Source: an uncultured Aquiluna sp.
GTDB taxonomy: Bacteria > Actinomycetota > Actinomycetes > Actinomycetales > Microbacteriaceae
Assembly: GCA_905182225.1 (NCBI GenBank)
Contig: CAJJAJ010000009.1
Coordinates: 1-64,000 of the forward strand
Reading direction: 5' to 3'
Length of the DNA: 64,000 nt
Part shown: positions 45,021 to 55,751 of the stretch, one piece after another
Position numbering within the stretch: the stretch's first letter is position 1
How the letters are laid out: each line of letters begins with the position of its first letter
The notes under the pieces: generated by a model
The model's input: only the letters and a program-made list of their open reading frames with translations
Told to the model about the DNA's origin: nothing
Database searches by the model: none
Program-made: the position numbers and the translations under genes

Positions 45021-45533
45021 TTAGTCGTCAGACCTAATTTCGCGAAGTGCACTGGAAACCATTGACGAACTGAAGCCTCTTCTCATCAAGAAACCGGAGA
45101 CTCTTCTGTACCTCGCATCGAGTTCTAAACTTCCCAGCCGATCCCAACGAGCCCTACCTAATTCCAGAACCAACTTCTCTTCATCTTCTCTGGTTATGCC
45201 TGAAACGGCCTCTTCAACTAAAGATCGATCCACGCCCTTTTGTTGTAATTCTCTGCTGATGATTCTTGAAGATTTTCCCTTTTCGACTCTGGATCGAACG
45301 TAGGCAGCGGCAAAAACTGAGTCGTCAATCAACTGGACTTCCTCGAAGCGATCCAGAAGTGGTTTTGCTATCTCCGAAGGAATCTCTCGTTTTTCAAGAA
45401 TTTGGGCTAACTGCCATTTAGTCTTCATGCTTCGAGAAAGCTGGAAAAGCAGCACATTACGTGCGCGCTTCTCCAGCTTTTCTGGAGACCGTGTCTCTTG
45501 AAGCTGTGCTTCTTGAGGCTTTATTTCAGGCAT
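45021..45533 (-). CDS. recX: Regulatory protein RecX
   Basis: Overlaps 3' end of rec[21 protein letters not shown]..., [23 protein letters not shown]. Confidence 0.9.
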   Translation of the reverse strand: MPEIKPQEAQLQETRSPEKLEKRARNVLLFQLSRSMKTKWQLAQILEKREIPSEIAKPLLDRFEEVQLIDDSVFAAAYVRSRVEKGKSSRIISRELQQKGVDRSLVEEAVSGITREDEEKLVLELGRARWDRLGSLELDARYRRVSGFLMRRGFSSSMVSSALREIRSDD

Positions 45534-46614
45534 CGTTTGCGGCCTTAGCGACCGTCTTGGTGTCCTCTATTACATCTGCAATTTCCTCGACCGGAAGGTC
45601 AGCAACGGGTCTTGGAACTCCCACGCCAAGCTTCGCCTTTATCTTCTGTTCAATAGTGGATGCAATCTCAGGATTTTCCTTCAAGAACTTGCGCGAATTT
45701 TCTTTTCCTTGACCCAGCTGTTCGCCATCAAAGGTGTACCAGGCTCCTGACTTATTTACAATGTCCTGCTCGACACCAAAGTCAATCAAGCTGCCCTCGC
45801 GGGAGATTCCCTCACCGAAGATAATGTCGAACTCCGCCTGCTTGAATGGTGACGCAAGCTTATTCTTTACGACCTTCACTCTTGAGCGGTTACCCACAGC
45901 GTTGTTCTGTCCGTCCTTCAGCGTCTCAATTCGACGAATGTCCAATCGGACTGACGCATAGAACTTCAACGCCTTTCCGCCCGAAGTGGTCTCTGGAGAA
46001 CCGAAGAAGACTCCGATTTTTTCGCGCAGCTGGTTGATGAAAATTGCAGTGGTGTCCGTGTTGCTGATTGCGCCGGTTAGCTTACGAAGGGCCTGAGACA
46101 TCAAACGAGCCTGAAGACCCACGTGAGTGTCTCCCATTTCGCCTTCGATCTCCGCACGAGGCACTAGCGCCGCCACTGAGTCAATCACGATGACATCGAT
46201 TGATCCAGATCGGATCAACATGTCAGTAATTTCGAGAGCCTGCTCCCCGGTGTCTGGCTGGCTAACAAGAAGTGCATCGATGTCGACACCAAGCTTGGCC
46301 GCGTAAATAGGGTCTAGAGCATGCTCAGCATCAATAAAAGCAGCTGTACCGCCGGCCTTCTGAGCGCTAGCGATAGCGTGAAGAGCAATGGTTGTTTTAC
46401 CCGAGGCCTCTGGCCCGTAAACCTCTACGATTCGACCTCTTGGAAGCCCACCAATTCCCAATGCGACATCCAACGCGATTGAGCCGGTTGAGATCGAGGC
46501 TACTGGAGCGCGCTCTTCGGATCCCAATCGCATAACTGACCCTTTGCCAAACTGGCGATCAATCTGCGCTAGCGCAGTGTCTAGGGCCTTTTCTCTATCT
46601 GATGCACTTGGCAT
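45526..46614 (-). CDS. recA: Recombinase RecA
   Basis: [53 protein letters not shown]. Confidence 0.99.
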   Translation of the reverse strand: MPSASDREKALDTALAQIDRQFGKGSVMRLGSEERAPVASISTGSIALDVALGIGGLPRGRIVEVYGPEASGKTTIALHAIASAQKAGGTAAFIDAEHALDPIYAAKLGVDIDALLVSQPDTGEQALEITDMLIRSGSIDVIVIDSVAALVPRAEIEGEMGDTHVGLQARLMSQALRKLTGAISNTDTTAIFINQLREKIGVFFGSPETTSGGKALKFYASVRLDIRRIETLKDGQNNAVGNRSRVKVVKNKLASPFKQAEFDIIFGEGISREGSLIDFGVEQDIVNKSGAWYTFDGEQLGQGKENSRKFLKENPEIASTIEQKIKAKLGVGVPRPVADLPVEEIADVIEDTKTVAKAANDA

Positions 46615-46743
46615 TTCAACCTCTTTCCGACGCCTGGCGCCTTGTTTACAACGAAGCTACGCTCCCTCTAAGACATTTTCCAAACCTGTCGAGAAACCTC
46701 TTGATAAGTCTTAGAAACTCTTAGCTGTTAGTAACAATAGGCG

Positions 46744-46761
46744 TTCGAACAAAATTTCGAA
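46744..46761. promoter_or_regulatory. SOS (LexA) box upstream of recA
   Basis: Palindromic TTCGAACAAAATTTCGAA; core CGAAC-AAAA-TTTCG, one mismatch to CGAAC-N4-GTTCG; about 130 bp upstream of recA. Confidence 0.65.
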
Positions 46762-46764
46762 TGA

Positions 46765-46995
46765 TTAGTTTTCGGCGTGTTGCTTTGTCCGAGGTTTACC
46801 GTGCCAACGTTCCTTAGGAACGCCCAGGTGAGCACAGAGCGCTAGCCATACTTCTTTGGGATCATCGCCAGACTTGATTAGCTCCAGCGGGGTTTGATCT
46901 GATTTGTCCGTGAGTCTAGTGTCCGCCAATATCACGGCGGCGAAGTGGGGGCCAAACTCCTCGTCGACCAGTTGCCGAAACTGACTCAGCTTCAC
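46765..46995 (-). CDS. DUF3046 domain-containing protein
   Basis: MKLSQFRQLVDEEFGPHFAAVILADTRLTDKSDQTPLELIKSGDDPKEVWLALCAHLGVPKERWHGK; typical position upstream of recA. Confidence 0.9.
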   Translation of the reverse strand: MKLSQFRQLVDEEFGPHFAAVILADTRLTDKSDQTPLELIKSGDDPKEVWLALCAHLGVPKERWHGKPRTKQHAEN

Positions 46996-47309
46996 TAGTG
47001 AGAGTAAAGCTCTGCTTCGGTTACAAAAGCATCTGGAACAGTGTCCGGAATGTAAGTCTTTTCGGCATAAACGCCTTCGACAAGTGCAAGACGGTCAGAA
47101 ACCTCACGCAACAACTGTGCTAATGGCACATCTAGCGCCTCGGTTACGGAAGCAAGAATTTCAGAGGAGGCTTCTTTTTGACCGCGCTCGACCTCGGAAA
47201 GATAGCCAAGGGCAACGGAAGCCTTGGCAGCCACTTGCCTAAGTGTCTGACCCTGTTCTAAGCGGTGGTTACGAAGCACGTCACCGATTTCTTGTCTAAG
47301 CAGAACCAA
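46995..47309 (-). CDS. clgR: XRE-family HTH regulator, ClgR-like
   Basis: [52 protein letters not shown]; between cinA and recA. Confidence 0.87.
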   Translation of the reverse strand: MVLLRQEIGDVLRNHRLEQGQTLRQVAAKASVALGYLSEVERGQKEASSEILASVTEALDVPLAQLLREVSDRLALVEGVYAEKTYIPDTVPDAFVTEAELYSH

Positions 47310-47395
47310 AGTTTCCTCCTGGCCGATAATCTATCGGCTTCTATTGCTAAAAATACCCAAAATAATTGAATGTTTCCTGATTGGTAACCAACTAC

Positions 47396-47878
47396 TCAGT
47401 CTAAATGTTCCCTGAGGATCTCGATTGCGCGATCCAGACAAAGCATTCTGATTTGATTTCTTGAACCCTCAAAGTTTTCGCTGTAGACGGTCACGCCTTG
47501 AGGGGAACTGATTGCGATGAAAACTTCGCCTGGCATTCTCCCCGACACGCTCCTTGGTCCGGCAACACCCGTAGTTGCTATTCCGATTACCGAACCTAAA
47601 TCTTTGCCGGCAGCCTTAGAGAGCCTTTCCCGGACGCCTTCAGCCATCTGTGCAGCAACTTCGGCATCCACCGCGCTCTGATTGGCTATCAGAGCCGGTG
47701 ACACCCCTAGGAGTTGCTCCTTTATCCTGTCCTGGTAGGCAACGATCGATCCAAGAACTACCTCGGAGGCTCCGTCAATACTTATTAGAGCGGAGGCTAA
47801 TGCGCCTCCGGTTATTGATTCAGCAATAGCGATTGAGAGGCCGGCCTTTTTTGCCAGCGCTATAACTTGCTCGGCCAT
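47396..47878 (-). CDS. CinA C-terminal domain protein (nicotinamide-nucleotide amidase, PncC-like)
   Basis: LSIAIAESITGGALASALISIDGASEVVLGSIVAYQDRIKEQLLGV; ATG at 47878. Confidence 0.9.
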   Translation of the reverse strand: MAEQVIALAKKAGLSIAIAESITGGALASALISIDGASEVVLGSIVAYQDRIKEQLLGVSPALIANQSAVDAEVAAQMAEGVRERLSKAAGKDLGSVIGIATTGVAGPRSVSGRMPGEVFIAISSPQGVTVYSENFEGSRNQIRMLCLDRAIEILREHLD

Positions 47879-48408
47879 AGGACCTGCTTTCCGCTCCAAA
47901 GCGTTAACACCACGGTAAACCAGACAACGGCCTGGGTGAAGAGCACGTACCAGCTACCCAAGACTTCAAAGGGCGCCAATGCCAGGCTAACCGCGATGAT
48001 TTGCATGACTGTTTTGAATTTTCCACCCCCGGTAGCTGCAATAACTCGACGCTTCGCAACCACCAGCCGGTAAACGGTAACAATCAGCTCTCTTGCCAGA
48101 ATAAGCAAAGTGGCTATCCAAGGAACTGCACCCTGAATAGAAAGTGCAACAAGGGATCCAGTAAGTAGGGCTTTATCTGCGATTGGATCAATTAGCTTGC
48201 CAAAATCACTGACCAAGTTTCTTTTTCTGGCAATAGCGCCATCGATACCATCTGTCGAGGCAGCAAGCACCAGCAGCACCAGCGCGGCAAACCGACCCCA
48301 GAAATCCCAATAATCAAAGATTAACCACAGCACAACTGGCACCATTGCCAGCCTGGTCAATGTAATTAGGTTGGGGGTTTGTCTGTAAATAAAGCTTCTA
48401 GAAGTCAT
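47860..48408 (-). CDS. pgsA: CDP-diacylglycerol--glycerol-3-phosphate 3-phosphatidyltransferase
   Basis: CDP-alcohol phosphotransferase motif [27 protein letters not shown]. Confidence 0.93.
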   Translation of the reverse strand: MTSRSFIYRQTPNLITLTRLAMVPVVLWLIFDYWDFWGRFAALVLLVLAASTDGIDGAIARKRNLVSDFGKLIDPIADKALLTGSLVALSIQGAVPWIATLLILARELIVTVYRLVVAKRRVIAATGGGKFKTVMQIIAVSLALAPFEVLGSWYVLFTQAVVWFTVVLTLWSGKQVLWPSKL

Positions 48409-50917
48409 CGCGCCTGCCGGTCAGCTGCCAAGCGTCTTCGTCTGGTTCGTCATCGGAACCCGGCAAATCCCCCTCGACCACAGCCGAGGTTTGGCCACTG
48501 ATCTTGGCAAGTAAAGCTGGCAGATCCTCTGCCTTAACTAGAACATCTCTGGCCTTCGAGCCTTCAGAAGCTCCGACAACCCCGCGGGATTCAAGAAGAT
48601 CCATCATTCTTCCGGCCTTCGCAAAGCCAATCCGAAGCTTCCGCTGAAGCATTGAGGTTGACCCAAATTGAGAGTTGACGATTAAGTCACAAGCCGCAAG
48701 GAGAATGTCCATGTCATCGCCGATGTCACTGTCCACGACCTTAGAAGTCACCCGCTGTATTACGTCACTTCGGTACTCAGGGTTCATCTGAGCCTTGACA
48801 TGGTCAACTACTTTTTGAAGCTCGGCTTCAGACACCCAAGCTCCTTGAACGCGAACTGCCTTATTTGTTCCCATTGGTGCAAAAAGCGCATCACCCTGGC
48901 CCACCAGCTTCTCAGCTCCTGGCTGATCAAGAATTACTCGAGAGTCAGTCAAAGAAGAGACCGAAAAAGCAAGCCTAGAAGGAACGTTTGCCTTTATCAG
49001 ACCGGTCACCACGTCCACCGAAGGTCGCTGGGTTGCCAACACGAGGTGGATGCCGGATGCTCTGGCCAACTGGGTAATCCGAACAATAGAATCTTCAACG
49101 TCCCGTGGCGCAACAATCATCAAATCCGCAAGCTCGTCCACGACGACCAGAAGATAGGGATAGGGCTGCAGGTCTCGCTTGGAGCCCTCTGGAACCTTCA
49201 CGTCTCCGCTGATAACAGCGCGATTGAAATCATCAATGTGTTTGAAGCCAAAGGATGCCAAGTCGTCGTATCGCGACTCCATCTCTCTGACCACCCATTG
49301 CAAAGCCTCAGAAGCCTTTTTAGGATTTGTAATGATTGGTGTTACCAGGTGCGGAACACCCTGATAAACCGCGAGCTCAACGCGCTTAGGGTCAACTAGC
49401 ACCATTCGAACTTCTGCCGGAGTGGCCCGCATCAAGACAGAGCAGATCATAGAGTTTATAAAACTTGATTTACCGGCCCCAGTGGCTCCCGCCACCAATA
49501 AGTGAGGCATTTTGGCAAGGTTTGCTACCAGGTAACCCCCTTCGACATCTTTTCCGACACCTATTGTCAACGGATGCTGGACACCGGCTGCAGCCTTAGA
49601 TCTCAGAACGTCTCCAAGAGAAACCGTCTCCCTATCGGTGTTGGGTATCTCAATGCCGATGGCACTCTTTCCTGGGATGGGGGCCAAAATACGAACTTCA
49701 CTGGAGGCCACCGCATAGCTGATGTTGTTCACCAATCTTGTTACAGCTTCGACTTTCACACCGGGGGCCAGCTCAACTTCGTACCGAGTCACTGTAGGTC
49801 CGCGCTGGAAATCGGAAACTCTAGCTTCAACATCAAACTCTTTGAAAACATCGTTGATGGAGGCGACCACCTGATCGTTGACCGCAGATTTTGCCTTGTG
49901 GGGTGTTCCTGCCGAGAGCAGACCGAGAGCCGGAAGCACATAGGGCCGTTTTGCTTTCTCGGTTGAAGGTATGTCGATTGGCTCGGTCACCCCTTCTGGT
50001 TGTGATAAAAACTCCGGCTCATCAATCGAGTCATCGTCATTGACCGCGACCTCTACCGACTCAATCGGAGCATCTATCTCGGATGCAACAAACTCATCGA
50101 TGTCCGACACGAGGGGAGAGTCAAAAGCGGGCTCGAGCTCACGCTCTTTCTTCCACCAGCTTGACTTCTTGGCGTCAAATGCGTCGGTCTCAACCGCGTT
50201 CTTATTTTCAGCAAACAAGAACCCGTAGAGCTTCTTGAAATTGACGACAATTTTATTCGGAGCAGTTCCCGTCATGACCAATAGAGCAACGGCCGCCAAC
50301 AAAACTAAAGCGGGCACGGCCACGTAAATGCTCAAAATCTCAGCAAGCGGGCCTCCAACTAACCAACCAAAGAGGCCTCCTGCCTCAGCTAATGCATCGA
50401 CGCCATCCCGCGGAGACGGCATATTGGAAAAGACATGGAAAAAACCAGAGATGACAGATAGAAGCAACCAGAAGCCCAGCGCGAATCTAGAGCTGTCCTT
50501 GACCGAAGCAGGGTGCCTAAATAAATAAAGCGCGTAACCAAAAAACACGACTGGCAGGGCGTAAGCAACTAACCCGAAGAGCATTCCGAAAGTGAAATTG
50601 TGCAGTGCTAGTGCCCAAGGTTCTCCGATTAGGAACCAGGCGTTCGCGGCACCAGAGATGCTCAGCAGCAGCAGAAAAAATGGAGCGCCGTCTCTACGGT
50701 CTTCCTTCGAGAGTTTTTCGGTACTGAAGGCCCGAATTATGCCACCGAAAAAATGAGCGACACCAAGATAACCGGCGCTTAGTGTGGCGCCAAGATTTGA
50801 ACGTTGATTCGAAGCGTTCGAAGGTTTGCGGGCAGCCGCCCTCGACCTTGAGGTCGCAGGCTTTTTGGCAGACCGGCTACTAGTCGGTCTGCGGGGTGGT
50901 GGAGTCTTTGCTGCCAT
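48398..50917 (-). CDS. ftsK: DNA translocase FtsK/SpoIIIE
   Basis: N-terminal TM region, [18 protein letters not shown]-terminal gamma winged-helix ([28 protein letters not shown]). Confidence 0.97.
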   Translation of the reverse strand: MAAKTPPPRRPTSSRSAKKPATSRSRAAARKPSNASNQRSNLGATLSAGYLGVAHFFGGIIRAFSTEKLSKEDRRDGAPFFLLLLSISGAANAWFLIGEPWALALHNFTFGMLFGLVAYALPVVFFGYALYLFRHPASVKDSSRFALGFWLLLSVISGFFHVFSNMPSPRDGVDALAEAGGLFGWLVGGPLAEILSIYVAVPALVLLAAVALLVMTGTAPNKIVVNFKKLYGFLFAENKNAVETDAFDAKKSSWWKKERELEPAFDSPLVSDIDEFVASEIDAPIESVEVAVNDDDSIDEPEFLSQPEGVTEPIDIPSTEKAKRPYVLPALGLLSAGTPHKAKSAVNDQVVASINDVFKEFDVEARVSDFQRGPTVTRYEVELAPGVKVEAVTRLVNNISYAVASSEVRILAPIPGKSAIGIEIPNTDRETVSLGDVLRSKAAAGVQHPLTIGVGKDVEGGYLVANLAKMPHLLVAGATGAGKSSFINSMICSVLMRATPAEVRMVLVDPKRVELAVYQGVPHLVTPIITNPKKASEALQWVVREMESRYDDLASFGFKHIDDFNRAVISGDVKVPEGSKRDLQPYPYLLVVVDELADLMIVAPRDVEDSIVRITQLARASGIHLVLATQRPSVDVVTGLIKANVPSRLAFSVSSLTDSRVILDQPGAEKLVGQGDALFAPMGTNKAVRVQGAWVSEAELQKVVDHVKAQMNPEYRSDVIQRVTSKVVDSDIGDDMDILLAACDLIVNSQFGSTSMLQRKLRIGFAKAGRMMDLLESRGVVGASEGSKARDVLVKAEDLPALLAKISGQTSAVVEGDLPGSDDEPDEDAWQLTGRRDDF

Positions 50918-50952
50918 GAGGAAAAACTAGCAATCTATTTGGTGATTTGGGC

Positions 50953-52635
50953 TTAGGCGGGGCGCGAAGAATAAACAACGATTGGGATAATCATTGGCTT
51001 GCGACGGTGTGCTCTGGCAACCCAGGAACCAACTGTTTTACGAATTACCTGCTGAAAGCCATAGGTGTCTCTGACGCCGTCGGCCGCGGCACGCATCAGT
51101 GCAGTACGAACCTCCGGGAGAATGTCGTCAAACACGTCATCCTCTTCGGCATAGGCTCGAGCCTTGATCTCTGGGCCTTCAACAATTTGTCCGCTTGCCT
51201 TGTCAACAACGACAAAGATGGAAATGAAGCCCTCTTCAGCCAATATCCTGCGGTCCTTGAGGTCATCTTCGGTAATCTTGCCAACGGTCTTGCCGTCAAC
51301 GTAGAGCATGTCACAGGCCACTCGACCAACTATTTCGCAGATCCCGTCGGCCATGTCGATTACGGCGCCGTCTTCAGCCAATAACGTTCGCTCCACGGGA
51401 ACTCCGGTCTTAATGGCGAGGTCAGCGTTTGCTTGCAGATGACGGAACTCGCCGTGAATCGGCAGTACGTTTTTCGGCTTCAAGATGTTGTAGCAATAAA
51501 GAAGTTCTCCGGCTGCCGCGTGACCAGAAACATGAACTTTGGCGTTGCCCTTGTGGACAACGTTGGCGCCAATCTTGGTGAGCCCGTCGATGACGCGGTA
51601 GACGGCGTTCTCGTTGCCTGGAATCAGTGAGCTTGCGAGCAAGACTGTATCGCCAGGTCCGATTTGAATTTGGTGATCCTGTCTAGCCATTCTTGAAAGC
51701 ACAGCCATCGGTTCTCCCTGGCTACCGGTGGACATGAAGACCAACTTGTTATCCGGATAGTTTCCAGCTTTTCGAATATCTACTATCTGCCCATCTGGAA
51801 CCTTCAAAAACCCAAGGTCAGCGGCGATGGTCATGTTTCGCACCATACTGCGGCCTACGAAAACAACCTTGCGATTATTCGCGAGCGCCGCATCGATAAC
51901 CTGTTGAACTCTGTGGACGTGTGAGCTAAACGATGCAACTACGACTCTTCCAGGGGTCTTAGCAATAACGTTCTCAATAACTGGCCCAATGTCGCGCTCA
52001 AGCGGTGTGAAGCCCGGGACATCGGCGTTGGTACTGTCGACCATAAATAGATCGAGCCCTTCTTCGCCAATCTTCGCGAACGCCCGAAGATCGGTGAGCC
52101 TGCCATCCAGTGGTAGCTGATCCATCTTGAAATCTCCGGTCGCAAGAACTGTGCCAGCGACACTCCGGATTATCACGGCCAAGGAGTCTGGGATTGAATG
52201 GTTTACTGCAACAAACTCAAGCTCGAAAGGCCCCATTCGCTCTATTTGCCCGGCGGCGACAGTATGAGTCAACGGTGCAATACGGTGCTCTTTTAGTTTC
52301 GCCTCAAGGAATGCGAGGGTCAAAGTGGAACCCAAGATCGGTATGTCTTTTTTATGACGGAGAAGATACGGCACTCCCCCAATGTGGTCTTCGTGCCCGT
52401 GCGTGAGAACCATCCCTACGATGCGATCCAGTTTGTCTTCCAGGTAACTAAAGTCAGGAAGAATTACATCTACTCCGGGCTGAGTCTCCTCAGGAAACAA
52501 CACACCGCAATCGACGATCATGATTTGCTTATCGAGCTCGAAAACGGTCATGTTTCGACCGATCTCTCCTAAACCACCAAGTGGAATGATTCTCAGAGTA
52601 CCCGGCTTGAGTGCCGGTGGAGCATGCAGCTCCAC
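50953..52635 (-). CDS. rnj: Ribonuclease J
   Basis: Metallo-beta-lactamase LTHGHEDHIGGVPYLL, PIHGEFRHLQANADLA. Confidence 0.95.
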   Translation of the reverse strand: MELHAPPALKPGTLRIIPLGGLGEIGRNMTVFELDKQIMIVDCGVLFPEETQPGVDVILPDFSYLEDKLDRIVGMVLTHGHEDHIGGVPYLLRHKKDIPILGSTLTLAFLEAKLKEHRIAPLTHTVAAGQIERMGPFELEFVAVNHSIPDSLAVIIRSVAGTVLATGDFKMDQLPLDGRLTDLRAFAKIGEEGLDLFMVDSTNADVPGFTPLERDIGPVIENVIAKTPGRVVVASFSSHVHRVQQVIDAALANNRKVVFVGRSMVRNMTIAADLGFLKVPDGQIVDIRKAGNYPDNKLVFMSTGSQGEPMAVLSRMARQDHQIQIGPGDTVLLASSLIPGNENAVYRVIDGLTKIGANVVHKGNAKVHVSGHAAAGELLYCYNILKPKNVLPIHGEFRHLQANADLAIKTGVPVERTLLAEDGAVIDMADGICEIVGRVACDMLYVDGKTVGKITEDDLKDRRILAEEGFISIFVVVDKASGQIVEGPEIKARAYAEEDDVFDDILPEVRTALMRAAADGVRDTYGFQQVIRKTVGSWVARAHRRKPMIIPIVVYSSRPA

Positions 52636-53615
52636 TATCTGGTGGTCCCAGCTACCTTGGGCAGCGCACCGCCAGCAGCGGCATTTCTATCGGGACGGAA
52701 GTTATCAAAACTCAAGCCAGGTACGCTTTCAACCTGGTCAATACCGGATTCAATTGCAGCAGCCTCACTGTCCTCTGGACCCACGAGTGGCAACCGGACT
52801 CTTGGTGAACCAATAAGCCCTAAGCCGTGCAGCACATACTTCGCGGCCACTGTGCCCGGAACATGGTTCATCACTGCTCGCTGCAACGGCTCAAGGGCGT
52901 TATGCACCTTGAGGGCGGCGTGAAAATCATTTGCATTGGTGGCATCGATCATTTCCCGGTAAGCATGCGGGGCAATGTTCGCAGTTACTCCAATGAGGCC
53001 GGTAGCACCTACTGAAAGATGCGGTAACGCGTAGGAGTCATCTCCTGAGAAATACATCAAACCTGTTTCCAGCATCAGCCTTGAGACCTGTGCGAGGTCG
53101 CCCTTGGCATCCTTGACCGCAACAATATTTGGGTGCTTGGCTGCTCTATGAAAAGTGTCATATCCAATTGCGACCCCAGTGCGACCAGGAATGTCATAGA
53201 GAATCACCGGAAGATCGGTTGCATCGGCGATCATTCGAAAGTGGGTGAGAATTCCAGCCTGAGTCGGCTTGTTGTAATAAGGCGTGACTATCATCACTCC
53301 ATCAGCTCCGGCTTTTTCACTGGCCTTATAAAGCTGGATCGCATGGGCGGTCTCGTTGGATCCTCCGCCAGTGATGATCTTGGCTCGGCCCGCCGCCACA
53401 GACTTGCCAACTTTCACAAGCTGAAGCTTCTCCACATCAGTGAGAGTCGATGTCTCACCGGTGGTACCGGTGATGACAATGCCGTCGGCTCCGTTTGAAA
53501 TGACGTAGTCCATGTGTTTTTCGGTTGCGTCCCAATCGACCTCACCATCGTGAGTCATTGGCGTGACAAGTGCCACCAGCACTTGCCCAAAAACGTCGCG
53601 TTCCTTTATAACCAT
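52635..53615 (-). CDS. dapA: 4-hydroxy-tetrahydrodipicolinate synthase
   Basis: ALVTPMTHDGEVDWDATEKHMDYVISNGADGIVITGTTGETSTL; YDIPGRTGVAIG; VAVKDAKGDL. Confidence 0.97.
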   Translation of the reverse strand: MVIKERDVFGQVLVALVTPMTHDGEVDWDATEKHMDYVISNGADGIVITGTTGETSTLTDVEKLQLVKVGKSVAAGRAKIITGGGSNETAHAIQLYKASEKAGADGVMIVTPYYNKPTQAGILTHFRMIADATDLPVILYDIPGRTGVAIGYDTFHRAAKHPNIVAVKDAKGDLAQVSRLMLETGLMYFSGDDSYALPHLSVGATGLIGVTANIAPHAYREMIDATNANDFHAALKVHNALEPLQRAVMNHVPGTVAAKYVLHGLGLIGSPRVRLPLVGPEDSEAAAIESGIDQVESVPGLSFDNFRPDRNAAAGGALPKVAGTTR

Positions 53616-53647
53616 CCCGATAGCCTATCGTTCGAGGAACAGGGAGC

Positions 53648-54376
53648 CTACGGAGCGACTCGACCGTTCTCATTGAACGACTCATAGCTCAGTGGCATCA
53701 ACTTGGCCCAAGCATCTTCCATCTTCTCCGCGCACATCTCTATTTCCCGCTGCGGAAACGATGGGAAGTGCGTGCCTTCGCGTTTGGTGCGAAGCGACAG
53801 GAAATTCATTAGAGCTCGAGAATTCATGGTCACATACATGCTGGAGTAGATATTTACCGGCAAAACAATTCTGGCAACCTCGCGGGCGACTCCGGCCTCC
53901 AGCATGCGCTGATATGACTCGTAGGCGGCACGTGTGATTGCCTGTGTCTCCTGGACCACCAGAGCAGTCTGCTCAACGGTTCCATCCTCAAAATCATAGG
54001 CACCGGGCTTTCCAACCTGAACCAGTTTGCGCTCGGGGCCTGGGACATAGAAAACCGGCTGCAGTTCGCGGTAGCGACCAGATTCCTCGTTATAGCTGGC
54101 GATTCGGTGCCTCATGAACTCGCGGAAAACAAAAATAGGAGCCTGAACGTAAAAAGTCATTGAGTTGTGCTCAAAAGGAGAGCCGTGTCTATCTCGCATG
54201 AGGTAGTTAATCAAGCCCTTATCGCGCTTTTCAACCTCGGCGCCAGATTGCATAGCGCTCTCAAGAGTCTGCTCTCCTTGAGTTGAAACCCTGGCAGCAA
54301 ACAGCACGTCGGCATCTTGAGCACTTGATCTCACAAGCTCAACGGTCACATCGCTGCGGAATTGAATTTCGGTCAT
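53648..54376 (-). CDS. thyX: Flavin-dependent thymidylate synthase
   Basis: ThyX motif RHRIASYNEESGRY (RHR-X7-S type). Confidence 0.97.
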   Translation of the reverse strand: MTEIQFRSDVTVELVRSSAQDADVLFAARVSTQGEQTLESAMQSGAEVEKRDKGLINYLMRDRHGSPFEHNSMTFYVQAPIFVFREFMRHRIASYNEESGRYRELQPVFYVPGPERKLVQVGKPGAYDFEDGTVEQTALVVQETQAITRAAYESYQRMLEAGVAREVARIVLPVNIYSSMYVTMNSRALMNFLSLRTKREGTHFPSFPQREIEMCAEKMEDAWAKLMPLSYESFNENGRVAP

Positions 54377-54456
54377 CTGATAACCCTAAGCCCGTCCAAA
54401 AGTAAAAAAGCGCAACACTCCGCATTTTTGCCTTTGAGTCACCTACGCTTTCCTAA

Positions 54457-54897
54457 GTGGACTCGACAATCGCCCTTTCAATCGCCCTAATCGTTGTGGC
54501 AACGCTGGCTGGACTCGTCTACCGCTTTTTCCGAGGTCGTGGACATAGCGTCTCAGGAGCTCAATGCATCAAGCTTGAAAAACTCAAGATCCTCAAGGAC
54601 GGCGAAGAAATAACCAAGTTCGGTAAAGAAGCCACGGTGGTTTTGTTTTCCACTGAATACTGTGGCCAATGCCCAGCGGTTAGAAGTTCACTTGCAAAAC
54701 TCGAGCACCGAAAGGGTGGGCTTTTATTTATTGAAGTCGACATCACCCACAGGATAAACCTGGCTGCACAATTCAACATAAGCCAGACGCCAACAGTGTT
54801 TATCCTAAATCCGGCCGGCGAGATTCGCTTCCGGATTGGTGGGACACCAAAACCGACAACCATCGAAACTGAATTAAAGAAACTAGGAGTGAAATGA
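54457..54897 (+). CDS. Membrane-anchored thioredoxin-like protein (CGQC)
   Basis: N-terminal TM, VVLFSTEYCGQCPAVRSSLAKLEH, cis-Pro region SQTPTVFILNPAGE; GTG start. Confidence 0.88.
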   Translation: MDSTIALSIALIVVATLAGLVYRFFRGRGHSVSGAQCIKLEKLKILKDGEEITKFGKEATVVLFSTEYCGQCPAVRSSLAKLEHRKGGLLFIEVDITHRINLAAQFNISQTPTVFILNPAGEIRFRIGGTPKPTTIETELKKLGVK

Positions 54898-55331
54898 CCA
54901 CCGACAATCACGTAGACCCACGAGGACCAAGATTTGGCGCCGCTATCACCTCGGTGTTATCCCTAATAGCTTTTTACCTAAGTCTTTCCAACCAATCGCT
55001 TGCCTACGCAATAGTTGTAGCGCTGGGAGTGCTTTTCACCTGGTCGCTAGTTTCCCCAAGTACACACCCATATGGTTGGTCATTCGCCAAATTTATTCGG
55101 CCTAACTTGGCTGCCCCCAAAGAACTAGAGGACCCGAGGCCACTGAAATTTGCTCAGCAAGTCGGACTGGCGTTTGCACTTCTTGGAGTTATTGGTGGCA
55201 TCTTTAGCGCGCCGCTAATAACCGTTTCAGCAGCATTTATTTTTATTGCGGCTTTTCTGAATGCCTTTTTTGGACTGTGCCTCGGTTGCCAGCTCTATCT
55301 ACTGATCCGCAGAGTCGGGATTATTCGCTAA
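54894..55331 (+). CDS. DUF4395 domain-containing membrane protein
   Basis: VDPRGPRFGAAITSVLSLIAFYLS..., CLGCQLYLLIRR C-terminal; ATGA-coupled to the thioredoxin gene. Confidence 0.85.
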   Translation: MTTDNHVDPRGPRFGAAITSVLSLIAFYLSLSNQSLAYAIVVALGVLFTWSLVSPSTHPYGWSFAKFIRPNLAAPKELEDPRPLKFAQQVGLAFALLGVIGGIFSAPLITVSAAFIFIAAFLNAFFGLCLGCQLYLLIRRVGIIR

Positions 55332-55751
55332 CAGGATCGCTTTTCTGATCGCCGCTCGGGCATTCTTACGCTCTCCGGCAGCGTCATGAGCTTCTCCCAG
55401 CTGAAACCAAAGGCTCCAGTTTTCCGGGTCCTTAGTAACTGCATCTTGAATTCGCTCCAGCTCTTTACTGGCGGACTCCTTGGTGGCTCTCCCGCTCGCC
55501 CGAAGTTCAAGATCTAACCCCGGGATATCTAGCGCAATTAACCGCCTTGAGAGCCGCTGGGCCTTCAGGCCAAATTGCAGCTCAGCGAATAGCGCCCAGA
55601 GCGCTACCAGCGGCAGCACAAGAATCGCCAAACCCATGGCAATAGCAATGAGGCTTGGCTCCTGAAGCAAGATGATGCCCCTGCCGAGCAAGGTCAAAAC
55701 ATAGAAAATTGTCAGGGCCAGCATTAAGCCGACCCATATTTTGGTAATCAT
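55299..55751 (-). CDS. Two-TM protein with C-terminal TPR-like segment
   Basis: Hydrophobic N-terminus and ELERIQDAVTKDPENWSLWFQLGEAHDAAGERKNARAAIRKAILL; overlaps dapB start. Confidence 0.7.
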   Translation of the reverse strand: MITKIWVGLMLALTIFYVLTLLGRGIILLQEPSLIAIAMGLAILVLPLVALWALFAELQFGLKAQRLSRRLIALDIPGLDLELRASGRATKESASKELERIQDAVTKDPENWSLWFQLGEAHDAAGERKNARAAIRKAILLANNPDSADQ

